DNA of 64,000 nt from Rugamonas sp. A1-17 (lineage in GTDB: Bacteria; Pseudomonadota; Gammaproteobacteria; Burkholderiales; Burkholderiaceae_D): the NCBI GenBank assembly GCA_025548565.1, contig JAJLPB010000001.1, forward strand, positions 372,001 through 436,000, in the 5' to 3' direction. A model generated the notes under the pieces. It was not told where the DNA came from and ran no database searches. It was given only the letters and a program-made list of their open reading frames with translations. A program made the translations under genes and the position numbers. This document shows positions 10,476 through 19,164 of the stretch, one piece after another. Each line of letters begins with the position of its first letter. The stretch's first letter is position 1.

Positions 10476-11065
10476 CGGCGGCCATTCGTGGCGCCTCGCT
10501 GCGGCAGACGCAATGGCAGCCGCACGTGCTGGCGCTGAACGCGCCGCCGGGCTACCGCCAGTGGCTGACGGCCGACGGTTCGCTGACCGCCAAGTTGAAG
10601 GCGCACAGCCGCGCCTTCCGCGTGCAGTGCCTGCACCAGACCACGGCGCGCTGCCTGTCGGACGAGGCCGCCGCGATCGGCATGCACCGGCCAGGCCGCG
10701 TCTGGGAGAGGGAAGTGCTGCTGCGGTGTGATAATACGCCTGCGGTGTTCGCGCACACGGTGGTGCCGATGTCGGCCACGGCCGCGGACTGGCCGCTGTT
10801 CAGCGCGCTGGGCGAGCGTTCGCTGGGCACGACCCTGTTTGGCGACCCGCAAGTGCGGCGTGGTGTTTTGGAATTTGCAAGATTGCGGGAAGGGCATCCC
10901 CTGGCGCAGCGCGCGCGCAGGGCGCTCGGGCTGGACGGCCCGCAAGAGCTCATATTATATGCGCGGCGCTGTCTATATCGGCGCCGTCAAGGTACCCTGC
11001 TGGTGACGGAAGTGTTTTTACCTTCCGTACTGGAATTGAAACTAATAACAACGAACAGAAGCTAG
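10472..11065 (+). CDS. ubiC: Chorismate pyruvate-lyase
   Basis: The 197-residue product resembles UbiC throughout: WLTADGSLTAKLKAHS near the N-terminus, the active-site Arg segment WEREVLLRCDNTPAVFAHTV, and LGERSLGTTLFGDPQVRR, then a C-terminal LLVTEVFLPSVLEL strand. The enzyme removes pyruvate from chorismate to give 4-hydroxybenzoate for ubiquinone synthesis. The start is GTG 10472, overlapping the yqiA stop as GTGA. Confidence 0.9.
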   Translation: MTAAIRGASLRQTQWQPHVLALNAPPGYRQWLTADGSLTAKLKAHSRAFRVQCLHQTTARCLSDEAAAIGMHRPGRVWEREVLLRCDNTPAVFAHTVVPMSATAADWPLFSALGERSLGTTLFGDPQVRRGVLEFARLREGHPLAQRARRALGLDGPQELILYARRCLYRRRQGTLLVTEVFLPSVLELKLITTNRS

Positions 11066-11067
11066 CA

Positions 11068-13095
11068 ATGAATCTATTTTTCGAAGAATCCGGCGATTTC
11101 AAGGTCGGCTCCATGATGTCGCAAGCCGGCGAGGCCTACCAGGTTGAAATGGCCAGCGGCAAGCGCACCAAGGTCAAGATCAAGGACGTGCTGCTGCAGT
11201 ACGAGAAGCCGTCGCCGACGGATTTGATGGAACAGGCCAAGGCGGTCGCGGCCGACATCGACCTCGACTTCCTGTGGGAAGTGGCGGGCGAGGAAGAGTT
11301 CGGCTTCGCCGAGCTGGGCGCCGAATACTTCGGCCACGCGCCGCTGCCGGCCGAAGCCGCCGGCCTGATCCTGAGCCTGCATTCGGCGCCGATCTACTTC
11401 TACAAGAAGGGCCGTGGCCGCTACAAGGCCGCGCCCGAGCAATCGCTGCGCGCCGCCCAAGCCGGCATCGAGAAAAAGAAACAGCAGGCGCTGGTGCAGG
11501 CCGCGTACGTGGAAGAGCTGAAGGCCAACAAGCTGCCGGCTTCGATGCAGAACATCGTCATGCAGCTGCTGTTCAAGCCGGACAAGAACTCCATCGAATA
11601 CAAGGCGCTGGAAGCGGCCTGCAACGAGCTGCACACCAATCCGCAGCGGCTGATGCTGGCGGCCGGCGGCATCGCCTCGCCCAAGGCGCTGCACATGGCC
11701 AAGTTCCTGTTCGAGAACTTCCCGCGTGGCGCCGGTTTCCCGGACGTGCCGGTGCCCGTGCCGCCGACCAATCTGCCGCTGGCCAATGTGCAAGCGTTCT
11801 CCATCGACGACGTCACCACCACCGAGATCGACGACGCCTTCTCCGTCACCAAACTGGACAACGGCAACGTCAGGATCGGCATCCACATCGCCGCGCCGGG
11901 CCTGGGCATCCAGCCGGACGACGCGGTCGACAAGATGGCGCGCGCGCGCATGTCCACCGTCTACATGCCGGGTGATAAGATCACCATGCTGCCGGACGCC
12001 ATCGTCGAAGCGTTCACGCTGGCCGAGGGCAAGACCTGCCCGGCGCTGTCGCTGTACGCCACCCTGAATCCGGCCGACTGGTCGGTGCTGGCCACCGAGA
12101 CCCGCGCCGAGATGGTGCCGATCGCGAACAACCTGCGCCACAACGACCTTGACGACCTGGTCAACGAGGAAACGCTGGCCAGCGGCGAGGGCGACTATCC
12201 GCACAAGGAATCGCTGGGCCTGATCTGGCAATGGGCGCAGGTGCTGGAGGCCGCGCGCATGGTCAAGCGCGAAGGCTTCGGCCTGAAGCCGGAACAGAAC
12301 AACCGCGTGGACTTCAACTTCTACGTGGAAGACGACGTGGTCACGGTCACTCGCCGCAAGCGCGGCGCGCCGCTGGACAAGATCGTGGCCGAGCTGATGA
12401 TCTTCGCCAACAGCACCTGGGGCAAGCTGATGCACGACCACGGCGTGCCGGGCATTTACCGCAGCCAGGGCCAGGGCGTGGGCGGCTGGGCCGCCAAGAT
12501 GCAGGTGCGCATGCTGACCCATGCGGCGCCGCACCAGGGCCTGGGCGTGGACCAGTACGCGTGGAGCACCTCGCCGCTGCGCCGCTATACCGACCTGGTC
12601 AATCAGTGGCAAATCCTGGCCTGCGCCGAGCACGGCGTGACCGCGCCGCTGGTCGCGCACTTCAAGCACAAGGATGCCAACCTGTTCGCCATCGTGTCGC
12701 AGTTCGACGCGGCGTACGCGGCGTATGGCGACCACCAGTCCAACATGGAACGCTACTGGTGCTTGCGCTGGCTGGGCCAGCAGGACGCGCGCCAGGTCGA
12801 GGCCGTGGTGCTCAAGGACGAGGTGCTGCGCCTGGTCGATATTCCACTGATCATCCGCCTGCCGGGCATGCCGCAGGTGGCGCGCGGCGCGCAGGTCAAG
12901 CTGGACATCCTGCGCTGGGACGAGGTGGACCTGACCATCGAGGCGCGCATCCTGGAAATCCCGACCACCGACACGGTGGCCGCCGATGCCGAGCTGGACT
13001 ACGAAGACGAGGAAGTGGCCGACGCGCCGGAAGAAGCGGTCGACGCACCTGAAGCGGCGGTCGAGGCCGCTGCCGAGGAGCCGGCCGCCGAATAG
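11068..13095 (+). CDS. RNase II/VacB-family 3'-5' exoribonuclease (RNB domain)
   Basis: The 675-residue protein has a variant N-terminal half and a central RNB catalytic domain from about residue 245: SIDDVTTTEIDDAFSV supplies clustered metal-binding Asp residues, followed by GIHIAAPG and STVYMPGDKITMLP. A region near 490 (STSPLRRYTDLVNQWQ) matches the conserved SPLRRYxDL motif. The C-terminus is a 45-residue acidic Ala/Glu tail. It should degrade RNA processively in the cytoplasm. The N-terminal cold-shock domains of classical RNase R are not evident, so it is closer to short RNase II-like proteins of betaproteobacteria. Confidence 0.88.
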   Translation: MNLFFEESGDFKVGSMMSQAGEAYQVEMASGKRTKVKIKDVLLQYEKPSPTDLMEQAKAVAADIDLDFLWEVAGEEEFGFAELGAEYFGHAPLPAEAAGLILSLHSAPIYFYKKGRGRYKAAPEQSLRAAQAGIEKKKQQALVQAAYVEELKANKLPASMQNIVMQLLFKPDKNSIEYKALEAACNELHTNPQRLMLAAGGIASPKALHMAKFLFENFPRGAGFPDVPVPVPPTNLPLANVQAFSIDDVTTTEIDDAFSVTKLDNGNVRIGIHIAAPGLGIQPDDAVDKMARARMSTVYMPGDKITMLPDAIVEAFTLAEGKTCPALSLYATLNPADWSVLATETRAEMVPIANNLRHNDLDDLVNEETLASGEGDYPHKESLGLIWQWAQVLEAARMVKREGFGLKPEQNNRVDFNFYVEDDVVTVTRRKRGAPLDKIVAELMIFANSTWGKLMHDHGVPGIYRSQGQGVGGWAAKMQVRMLTHAAPHQGLGVDQYAWSTSPLRRYTDLVNQWQILACAEHGVTAPLVAHFKHKDANLFAIVSQFDAAYAAYGDHQSNMERYWCLRWLGQQDARQVEAVVLKDEVLRLVDIPLIIRLPGMPQVARGAQVKLDILRWDEVDLTIEARILEIPTTDTVAADAELDYEDEEVADAPEEAVDAPEAAVEAAAEEPAAE

Positions 13096-13098
13096 CGT

Positions 13099-13122
13099 CG
13101 TTCCCGCGAAAGCGGGAATGAC
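13099..13122. repeat. Short palindromic TTCCCGC...GCGGGAA repeat (single unit)
   Basis: The sequence CGTTCCCGC-GAAA-GCGGGAATGAC lies directly after the RNase stop codon. It can form a 7-8-bp GC-rich hairpin. The same core occurs in two other intergenic gaps (42.1 kb and 51.6 kb), so it is a dispersed repeat similar in form to REP or dRS3-type elements, and here may also act as a transcript 3' end. Confidence 0.75.
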
Positions 13123-13195
13123 CGCTTAAAAACCCGCAGCCCCGCGTTTGCTTTGACGTAAAATCAGCCCTAACTTTTCTACCCGCCGGCCTCGC

Positions 13196-14083
13196 GTGAA
13201 GTCTTTCAAAGAAAATCGCTTGCTGTACCTCGCCATCGGCCTGTCGCTGATGGCGCATGGCGCCTTGCTCGCGGTGCACTTTGTCGCGCCCAAGCCGGCG
13301 CCGGTGCAAGCCACCGATCCGGGACTGGAAGTCATCCTGGTCAACGCCAAGCACAGCAAGGCGCCGCTGAAGGCCGACGCGCTGGCCCAGGCCAACCTGG
13401 ACGGCGGCGGCACAGTCGACAAGGGCCGCTCCAAATCGCCGCTGCCCGACATGCGCAAGATGGAAACGGGCGACAGCATCAAGGCCGCCAAGCGCCGCAT
13501 CGCCGAGCTGGAAGAGAAGCAGCGCAACCTGCTGACGCAGGCGGCCAAGCAGATTCCGTTCACCGCGCCGCCGGTGACGGAAAAGACCAAGCCCGATCCG
13601 CTGCCGACCGGCGCCGACCTGCTGGACTCCAGCAAGGCCATCGCCCGCCGCGCCGCCGAGATCAGCGAGACCATCGAGGACCAGAACAAGCGTCCGAAGC
13701 GGACCATCATCACGCCGAGCACGCGCGGCGTGGGCTACGCGATGTACTATAAATCGATACAGAAGCGCATCGAAGATATCGGTACGCTGAACTTCCCGCA
13801 GCAGAACGGCCGCAAGCTGTACGGCCAGCTGGTGTTGTCGATCCCGGTGTTCCAGGACGGGACGATCTACGAGAAGGACGGCGGCATCAAGATCGAAAGC
13901 GGCTCCGGCAATGCGGCGCTGGATCAGGCTGCGATGAACATCGTGCGCCGCGCCGCGCCGTTCGGCAAGTTCCCGCCGAATATGCTGTCGAACGACAAGG
14001 ACGATCTGTGGGTGATCGTCACGACTTTCAAATTCACCCGCGAAGACAAACTACAAGCCGACTTAAGCGGCGGAGGACGTTGA
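13196..14083 (+). CDS. TonB-family energy-transducer-like protein
   Basis: The 295-residue protein has a single N-terminal membrane anchor ([21 protein letters not shown], about 8-28), a central charged region with a coiled-coil-like stretch ([17 protein letters not shown], about 98-114) and a C-terminal TonB-like domain ([13 protein letters not shown] to about residue 290). It starts at GTG 13196. TonB proteins transmit proton-motive force to outer-membrane receptors, but no ExbB/ExbD genes or receptor are nearby, and this shorter beta-proteobacterial form beside aroE may have another envelope role. Its TGA overlaps the aroE ATG by one base. Confidence 0.78.
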   Translation: MKSFKENRLLYLAIGLSLMAHGALLAVHFVAPKPAPVQATDPGLEVILVNAKHSKAPLKADALAQANLDGGGTVDKGRSKSPLPDMRKMETGDSIKAAKRRIAELEEKQRNLLTQAAKQIPFTAPPVTEKTKPDPLPTGADLLDSSKAIARRAAEISETIEDQNKRPKRTIITPSTRGVGYAMYYKSIQKRIEDIGTLNFPQQNGRKLYGQLVLSIPVFQDGTIYEKDGGIKIESGSGNAALDQAAMNIVRRAAPFGKFPPNMLSNDKDDLWVIVTTFKFTREDKLQADLSGGGR

Positions 14084-14901
14084 TGGACCGCTACTGCGTA
14101 TTCGGCAATCCGATTGCCCATAGCAAATCGCCCGAGATCCACGCCGCGTTCGCGGCCCAGACCGGGCAGGAACTGACCTATGAAAAACGGCTGGCGCCGG
14201 TGGACGGCTTTGCCGCCGCCGTGCAAGCCTTCATCGCCGAGGGCGGCAAGGGCGCCAACGTCACCGTGCCGTTCAAGCTGGACGCGGTGAAGGTGGCGCA
14301 GGCGCTGACCATCCGCGCGCGCGCGGCCGGCGCCGTCAACACGCTGCACTTCACCGAGGACGGCATCGTTGGCGACAACACCGACGGCGCGGGACTGGTG
14401 GCCGACATCGTCAGCAACGCCGGCGTCCCCATCACGGGCAAACGCGTGTTGCTGCTGGGCGCGGGCGGCGCGGCGCGTGGCGTGGTGCTGCCGATCCTGG
14501 AGCACCGCCCGGCGCAGCTGGTCATCGCCAACCGCACCGTGGCCACGGCCAAGGCGTTGGCGGAACAGTTCGCCGCGCTGGGCGGCGAGGGCGTGGTGTC
14601 CGCGTGCGGCTATGGCGACATCGAGGGCGCGTTCGACATCGTCATCAACGCCACCTCGGCCAGCCTGAGCGCGGAACTGCCGCCGGTGTCGCCGTCGGTG
14701 TTCGCCCCGGGCGCGCTTGCCTTCGACATGATGTACGGAACCTCCCCCACGGTATTCTTGCAGTTCGCGGGCCAGCACGGCGCACGCTTGCGTGACGGCC
14801 TGGGCATGCTGGTCGAGCAGGCCGCCGAGGCGTTCAGCCTGTGGCGCGGCGTGCAGCCGGCCACGGCCGATGTGCTGCAATCGCTGCGGACCAAGCTGTG
14901 A
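14083..14901 (+). CDS. aroE: Shikimate dehydrogenase
   Basis: The 272-residue protein starts with [19 protein letters not shown], which includes the shikimate-binding SKSP. The catalytic Lys lies in [10 protein letters not shown] and Asp in GDNTDGAG. The NADP-binding loop is [11 protein letters not shown] and the NRT motif follows ([11 protein letters not shown]). It reduces 3-dehydroshikimate with NADPH. I start at ATG 14083, which overlaps the preceding stop (TGATG) and sits after GGAGG. The mtgA GTG in turn overlaps the aroE stop. Confidence 0.96.
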   Translation: MDRYCVFGNPIAHSKSPEIHAAFAAQTGQELTYEKRLAPVDGFAAAVQAFIAEGGKGANVTVPFKLDAVKVAQALTIRARAAGAVNTLHFTEDGIVGDNTDGAGLVADIVSNAGVPITGKRVLLLGAGGAARGVVLPILEHRPAQLVIANRTVATAKALAEQFAALGGEGVVSACGYGDIEGAFDIVINATSASLSAELPPVSPSVFAPGALAFDMMYGTSPTVFLQFAGQHGARLRDGLGMLVEQAAEAFSLWRGVQPATADVLQSLRTKL

Positions 14902-15605
14902 GCGCGGCCAAGGCGGGCAAATGGCGCTGGGTGAAGTGGCTCTTCATCCTGCCGGTGCTGCTGTTCCTGGCGGTGCAGCTGTACTTCTTCCTGCAGATCT
15001 GGTGGTGGGTCGACCATAATCCGTCGATGACCAGCTTCATGCGCGAGCAGCAGTCGGCGCTGCGCGAGAAGAACCCGAACGCCAACATCCAGCAGGTATG
15101 GGTGCCGTACAACCGCATCTCGACCAACCTCAAGCGCGCCATCATCGCCTCCGAGGACGCCAATTTCTCCGAGCACGAGGGCGTGGACTGGGATGCGCTG
15201 CAAAAGGCCTACGAGAAGAACAACAAGAAACACAAGGTGGTGTCGGGCGGCTCGACCATCACGCAGCAGCTGGCCAAGAACCTGTTCCTGTCGGGCTCGC
15301 GCAGCTATGTACGCAAGGGCCAGGAGCTGATCATCACCTACATGCTGGAAACCTTGATGGACAAGGAACGCATCTTCGAAATCTACCTGAACGTGGTGGA
15401 GTTCGGCACCGGCACGTTCGGCGCCGAGGCGGCGGCGCGGCATTATTATGGCGTCAGCGCGGCCAACCTGGGCGCGGCCCAGGCGGCCAAGCTGGCGGTG
15501 ATGTTGCCCAATCCGCGCTTCTTCGACAAGCACCGCGATTCGGGTTACTTGGCGCGGCGTACCGGCGTGATCCTGCGCCGCATGGGATCGGCGGAACTAC
15601 CCTAG
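14898..15605 (+). CDS. mtgA: Monofunctional biosynthetic peptidoglycan transglycosylase
   Basis: The 235-residue protein (GTG start overlapping the aroE TGA) has one N-terminal membrane helix ([19 protein letters not shown]) and a glycosyltransferase-51 domain: [14 protein letters not shown] contains the catalytic Glu, and [15 protein letters not shown] and [10 protein letters not shown] are the other conserved GT51 motifs. No transpeptidase domain follows. It polymerises lipid II into glycan strands at the periplasmic face of the membrane. Confidence 0.96.
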   Translation: MSAAKAGKWRWVKWLFILPVLLFLAVQLYFFLQIWWWVDHNPSMTSFMREQQSALREKNPNANIQQVWVPYNRISTNLKRAIIASEDANFSEHEGVDWDALQKAYEKNNKKHKVVSGGSTITQQLAKNLFLSGSRSYVRKGQELIITYMLETLMDKERIFEIYLNVVEFGTGTFGAEAAARHYYGVSAANLGAAQAAKLAVMLPNPRFFDKHRDSGYLARRTGVILRRMGSAELP

Positions 15606-15614
15606 GAGGCAGCG

Positions 15615-16004
15615 ATGTTGCACAAGCAGCGTGGACTCGGTTTGATACAGGTGGCCATCATCATGGCTTCGTTGGCGGCGATAGCGATGGCGTTTTTGAT
15701 GTCGGCCCGCCATGAGCGCAACTTCTTCGCCGAAGGGCTGGGCAAGCTGACCGGCAAGGCGCCGGCCTCGGCCTCGGCCTCCGCTTCAGCGGCGGTTGCC
15801 GTTCCGGCCGCGCCGGCCGGCGTGCTGCGCAAGTGCGTCATCGACGGCAAGACTGTGCTGTCGGACGTCGATTGCAAGGACGGCAAAGTGGTCAAGGCCC
15901 TCGACACGCGCGGCATCGAAGCGCCCAAAGTGCCCAAGCCGGACCCCGCGGACTCGGCCCCGCAGTCGGCCACCGACAAAATGATAGAAAAAGCGACCCG
16001 CTAG
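15615..16004 (+). CDS. Small membrane protein with pilin-like N-terminus and Cys-containing tail
   Basis: The 129-residue protein is not one I can name. Residues 5-13 read QRGLGLIQV and are followed by a hydrophobic helix (AIIMASLAAIAMAFLM). This resembles a type IV prepilin N-terminus (G, then xxLIxV), except that the residue at mature position 5 is Gln instead of the usual Glu. A Ala/Ser/Pro linker follows, then a short domain with two cysteines (RKCVIDGKTVLSDVDC) and a Pro/Lys tail. It starts 9 bases after mtgA behind a good Shine-Dalgarno (AGGAGG), so it is probably in that operon. Confidence 0.7.
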   Translation: MLHKQRGLGLIQVAIIMASLAAIAMAFLMSARHERNFFAEGLGKLTGKAPASASASASAAVAVPAAPAGVLRKCVIDGKTVLSDVDCKDGKVVKALDTRGIEAPKVPKPDPADSAPQSATDKMIEKATR

Positions 16005-16085
16005 GCTGAAATACCGCATGGCAGGCTGGCCTCGGCGGGGGCTTTGCGGGTACACTTGCGCTGTTTCCAGAAGGCTCGCGTACCC

Positions 16086-17051
16086 ATGATTAATGTTTTC
16101 GTTCTCCAGAATGGCCGGCTCAACCAGGTTCCCATCGACAGTCGCGAAGACCTGGAAAAGGTCGAGCCTGTTTGGGTCGACCTGACCGACCCGACGGACG
16201 ACGAACGCGCGTGGGTCAAGGCCATCTATGGCGTGACCTTGCCGGGCGAGGACGAGGTCAAGGACATCGAAGCGTCGGCCCGCTACTACGAGGCGGAGAA
16301 CGGCGACCTGCACCTGCGCACCGACTTTTTGCTGGAGGAAGAGGACGGCCCGTCGCGCATCGTCACGGTGGCCTTCATCCTGGCGCGCAAGATGCTGTTC
16401 TCGGTGCACACCGACGACCTGCCGGTGTTCCGCCTGGTGCGCATGCGCGCGCGTTCGCGGCCGGGCTCGATCGCCGACTACATGGACGTGCTGCTGGACC
16501 TGTACGCGACCGACGCCGAATATTCGGCCGACGCGCTGGAAGGCATCTACCAGAACCTGGAGGAAGTCAGCGGCCGGGTGCTGCAGGAAGAGTTCACCGA
16601 CCAGGACGCGGCCGCCGCGCTGAACGCCATCGCGCACGAGGAAGACTTGAACGGCCGCATCCGCCGCAACATGATGGACACGCGGCGCGCGGTCAGCTTC
16701 CTGATGCGCGGGCGCTTGTTGAACTCGGAGCAGTTCGAGGAAGCGCGCCAGATTCTGCGGGACATCGAATCGCTGGACGGCCACACGTCCTTCCTGTTCG
16801 ACAAGATCAACTTCCTGATGGACGCCACGGTCGGCTTCATCAACATCAACCAGAACAAGATCATCAAGATCTTCTCGGTGGCCAGCGTGGCCTTCCTGCC
16901 GCCGACCCTGATCGCCTCGATCTACGGCATGAACTTCAAGTGGCTGCCGGAGCTGGAATGGCAGCTGGGCTACCCGTTCGCCATCGTGCTGATGATCACC
17001 AGCGCCATCGCCCCGTTCTGGTACTTCCGCCGCCGTGGGTGGTTGAAGTAA
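16086..17051 (+). CDS. corA: CorA-family magnesium/cobalt transporter
   Basis: The 321-residue protein has the large N-terminal cytoplasmic domain, a long helix, and two C-terminal membrane helices. The first helix ends in the family signature YGMNF (Gly-Met-Asn at about 281-283), and the last residues form a basic tail. CorA is a pentameric channel for Mg2+ (and Co2+/Ni2+). The frame is open upstream, but ATG 16086 (MINVFVLQNGRL) fits the family start. Confidence 0.95.
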   Translation: MINVFVLQNGRLNQVPIDSREDLEKVEPVWVDLTDPTDDERAWVKAIYGVTLPGEDEVKDIEASARYYEAENGDLHLRTDFLLEEEDGPSRIVTVAFILARKMLFSVHTDDLPVFRLVRMRARSRPGSIADYMDVLLDLYATDAEYSADALEGIYQNLEEVSGRVLQEEFTDQDAAAALNAIAHEEDLNGRIRRNMMDTRRAVSFLMRGRLLNSEQFEEARQILRDIESLDGHTSFLFDKINFLMDATVGFININQNKIIKIFSVASVAFLPPTLIASIYGMNFKWLPELEWQLGYPFAIVLMITSAIAPFWYFRRRGWLK

Positions 17052-17144
17052 GTCATACGAAGGCGTATCGGACGCGCTGCTCAGCTTGACTCTGGGCGAT
17101 TACCGTCCGAAGATGAAATGGTGAGTTCCATTAGAGGTGCAACC

Positions 17145-17456
17145 ATGACCGATTCCACCATCGCCCGGCCCGCCAGCTACCGTCGGCCGCAGGTCAAAGT
17201 CTCCGAAGAGCGTAAGCAGGAAATTCTCGCTGGCATGAGCAGCGGCGAATTCGGTTTGATCGAGGGAACCGAATTGCTCGGCCTGCCTGACGCCGGCTGG
17301 ACGCTGGACCTGCTGAGGGAGGCCGGCATGTGGCTCTTCACTCTGGACCGGGCAGAAATAGAACGTCAGGTTGAGGAAGGGCGGGAGGCTTTACGAGCTT
17401 GCCTTAAGCCTGAAATTCGCGCAGCCTTGGAAGCCAAACGATACGGAAAGATTTGA
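17145..17456 (+). CDS. Small UPF0175-like protein, possible orphan antitoxin
   Basis: From ATG 17145 (with AGAGG at good spacing; another ATG at 17118 is possible) the product has 103 residues. The central segment (ILAGMSSGEFGLIEGTELL then GLPDAGWTLDLLREAGM) resembles the UPF0175 antitoxin pattern of a small helix-turn-helix with a Gly-containing turn and an acidic C-terminal helix. This is a weak match by eye. UPF0175 genes usually precede a PIN-type toxin gene, but the following 238 bases hold no intact one. Composition is intermediate between the host and the AT-rich island that follows. Confidence 0.5.
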   Translation: MTDSTIARPASYRRPQVKVSEERKQEILAGMSSGEFGLIEGTELLGLPDAGWTLDLLREAGMWLFTLDRAEIERQVEEGREALRACLKPEIRAALEAKRYGKI

Positions 17457-17694
17457 GTGGACAGCTTATTGCTGTCCGATGCGGAAAACGTCGACGAAGC
17501 GGAGTCAGAAGGATATTGAGGCGCGCCAGACCAAGTAAGAAGTCCGGCAAGTCCAGTTTCCTCCAAAAGCCTTTGGCCTGCGCCGATATACGATGCAGGC
17601 CACCCACAAAAATAAGATTAACATTGTGCCCTAGCGTAGCTAGAGGCAATATGCTGCGGTCAATTGGTTTGTGGTCTTGGAAGTTTCTTTAATG

Positions 17695-19164
17695 CTAGCG
17701 TTTGGATTTGTCGGAAGTTCCTCCCTTCTTAAGCATTTTTGCTGCAACTCGGAAAAGATCAGGCATATCAATTCTTCCGTCTGCTCTGTAAGAGAATACT
17801 CCTATACGTTCCATTGCATTTGCCAGTAATTCATTTTGATCGCCCTTAGACTTTGGAGGGAAAGGAGGTAAGAATCCTTTCACGGCATCCTTAGATGCCT
17901 GCATAATCGTACCAACTGTTTTAGAGTCATCCCACCTCTGATAGATAATATCTAATTGGCAGGGGACGATTAGGCCAGCAAGTGGTACTAGAGCGCGTTT
18001 AATCCATTGATACTCGATTACTAGTTGGTCGACACGAACTCTGGATGCATGCCTAAGCCCATCACGAATTCCTTCCGCAGAGATTACCAATTGAGACGGT
18101 CTTTCCACATGCTGTGCCGCACCAACAAATAATTTTATAAAGCTACGCGGAGTTACATTTCCCTTAGCGTCAGCTAGATGCTTGTAGGGCCAATCATATG
18201 TCCCTCCTTGTTTTGCATTTTTCCCCATATACGGCCCAGCAAACATTGTCATGACTTTTTTCTGAGCATCCGCGTCGTTTATTAACGCCCAGTTACGACG
18301 ATTTTTTGCGGTAATTCCGGTACTGGTCACTCCCGCAGAAAAAGTAAGTTTGGTAAATGATCCAGTTTTATCGTTTTTCAACGCAGCTAATAATCGCCAG
18401 AATAACAAGCCATATAACTCAGTTTGACTCCACTCAAGCTCTACACGTCCGCTTCTAAGTTTTGGTAGTTCAACAAAGCGCAGGCTGTCATCGTCTAGTT
18501 GCTCCGGACGAATAAATAGTTTTGCTCGAATGCACTTCCTTGCTCGTAATGACCAAATTACTTCGAATAATGCATCGATTAACAGCGACGAGCGTTTCCA
18601 ATCACGAGACAGCGTGTCTAATGCATCGAATGTGACTAAAAGAATTTTATTTTCTTTTTCTAACGCCTTGTCAATTCGTTTTATTTCCAAAGAGAAGTTT
18701 TCGGGATCAGAGAATTTTTGCATTACTGCACTTACTGTGGCCATTGGCTTTTCAGGGCGAAGCGCTGACTGTGCAACGCGCATAATGACCGCACTCCAAA
18801 AATCTGTGGCCACATCTTCTTCGGCTCCTTCAGGGACGCGAGCTTTAATCATTGCTGGAGTGACCGCGTCTTCAGAATCAAAACCAGTATAGCCTGGCTT
18901 AACAATTAAACGATCTAACCCAAGATGTGGGTATGCTTGTGCTGCAACCTCCCTAGTAGCCGCATCTTCGAGGACCCCGGCCCAGAAACTCTTCCCCGCC
19001 CCTCGTGCGCCAACAACAATCGGAGTATTTGGATCTAAAGCATTTGCATGTTGTTCTGGCGTAAAAACTTCGTCAACGGTTGGTCGCAGTGAACCTGCAG
19101 CATCATGGTCGGATGGTAAACCAGCCAACGCGTGTCTAATCACAGAATAATCAATAGTTTTCAT
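17695..19164 (-). CDS. Large P-loop (AAA/KAP/STAND-like) ATPase of a putative defence operon
   Basis: The 489-residue protein has a clear Walker A motif, VVGARGAGKSFW (GARGAGKS at 52-59), and a Walker B-like strand ILLVTFDALDTL (Asp180, Asp183). A long region follows with Trp- and Arg-rich segments (ELEWSQTELYGLLFWRLL, about 245-262) and a helical C-terminal half of unknown fold. It resembles the Sll1717/KAP-type ATPases seen in mobile defence genes; this is my recall, not a search. The start ATG overlaps the stop of the MinD-like gene by one base (TGATG), so translation is coupled. GC content is low for this genome. I cannot assign a substrate or partner beyond its operon. Confidence 0.72.
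   Translation of the reverse strand: MKTIDYSVIRHALAGLPSDHDAAGSLRPTVDEVFTPEQHANALDPNTPIVVGARGAGKSFWAGVLEDAATREVAAQAYPHLGLDRLIVKPGYTGFDSEDAVTPAMIKARVPEGAEEDVATDFWSAVIMRVAQSALRPEKPMATVSAVMQKFSDPENFSLEIKRIDKALEKENKILLVTFDALDTLSRDWKRSSLLIDALFEVIWSLRARKCIRAKLFIRPEQLDDDSLRFVELPKLRSGRVELEWSQTELYGLLFWRLLAALKNDKTGSFTKLTFSAGVTSTGITAKNRRNWALINDADAQKKVMTMFAGPYMGKNAKQGGTYDWPYKHLADAKGNVTPRSFIKLFVGAAQHVERPSQLVISAEGIRDGLRHASRVRVDQLVIEYQWIKRALVPLAGLIVPCQLDIIYQRWDDSKTVGTIMQASKDAVKGFLPPFPPKSKGDQNELLANAMERIGVFSYRADGRIDMPDLFRVAAKMLKKGGTSDKSKR

Noticed and set aside
17457..17694. PIN toxin remnant after the UPF0175-like gene
   Set aside because: No frame there shows PIN acidic residues or a family match; only a 20-codon stub follows.
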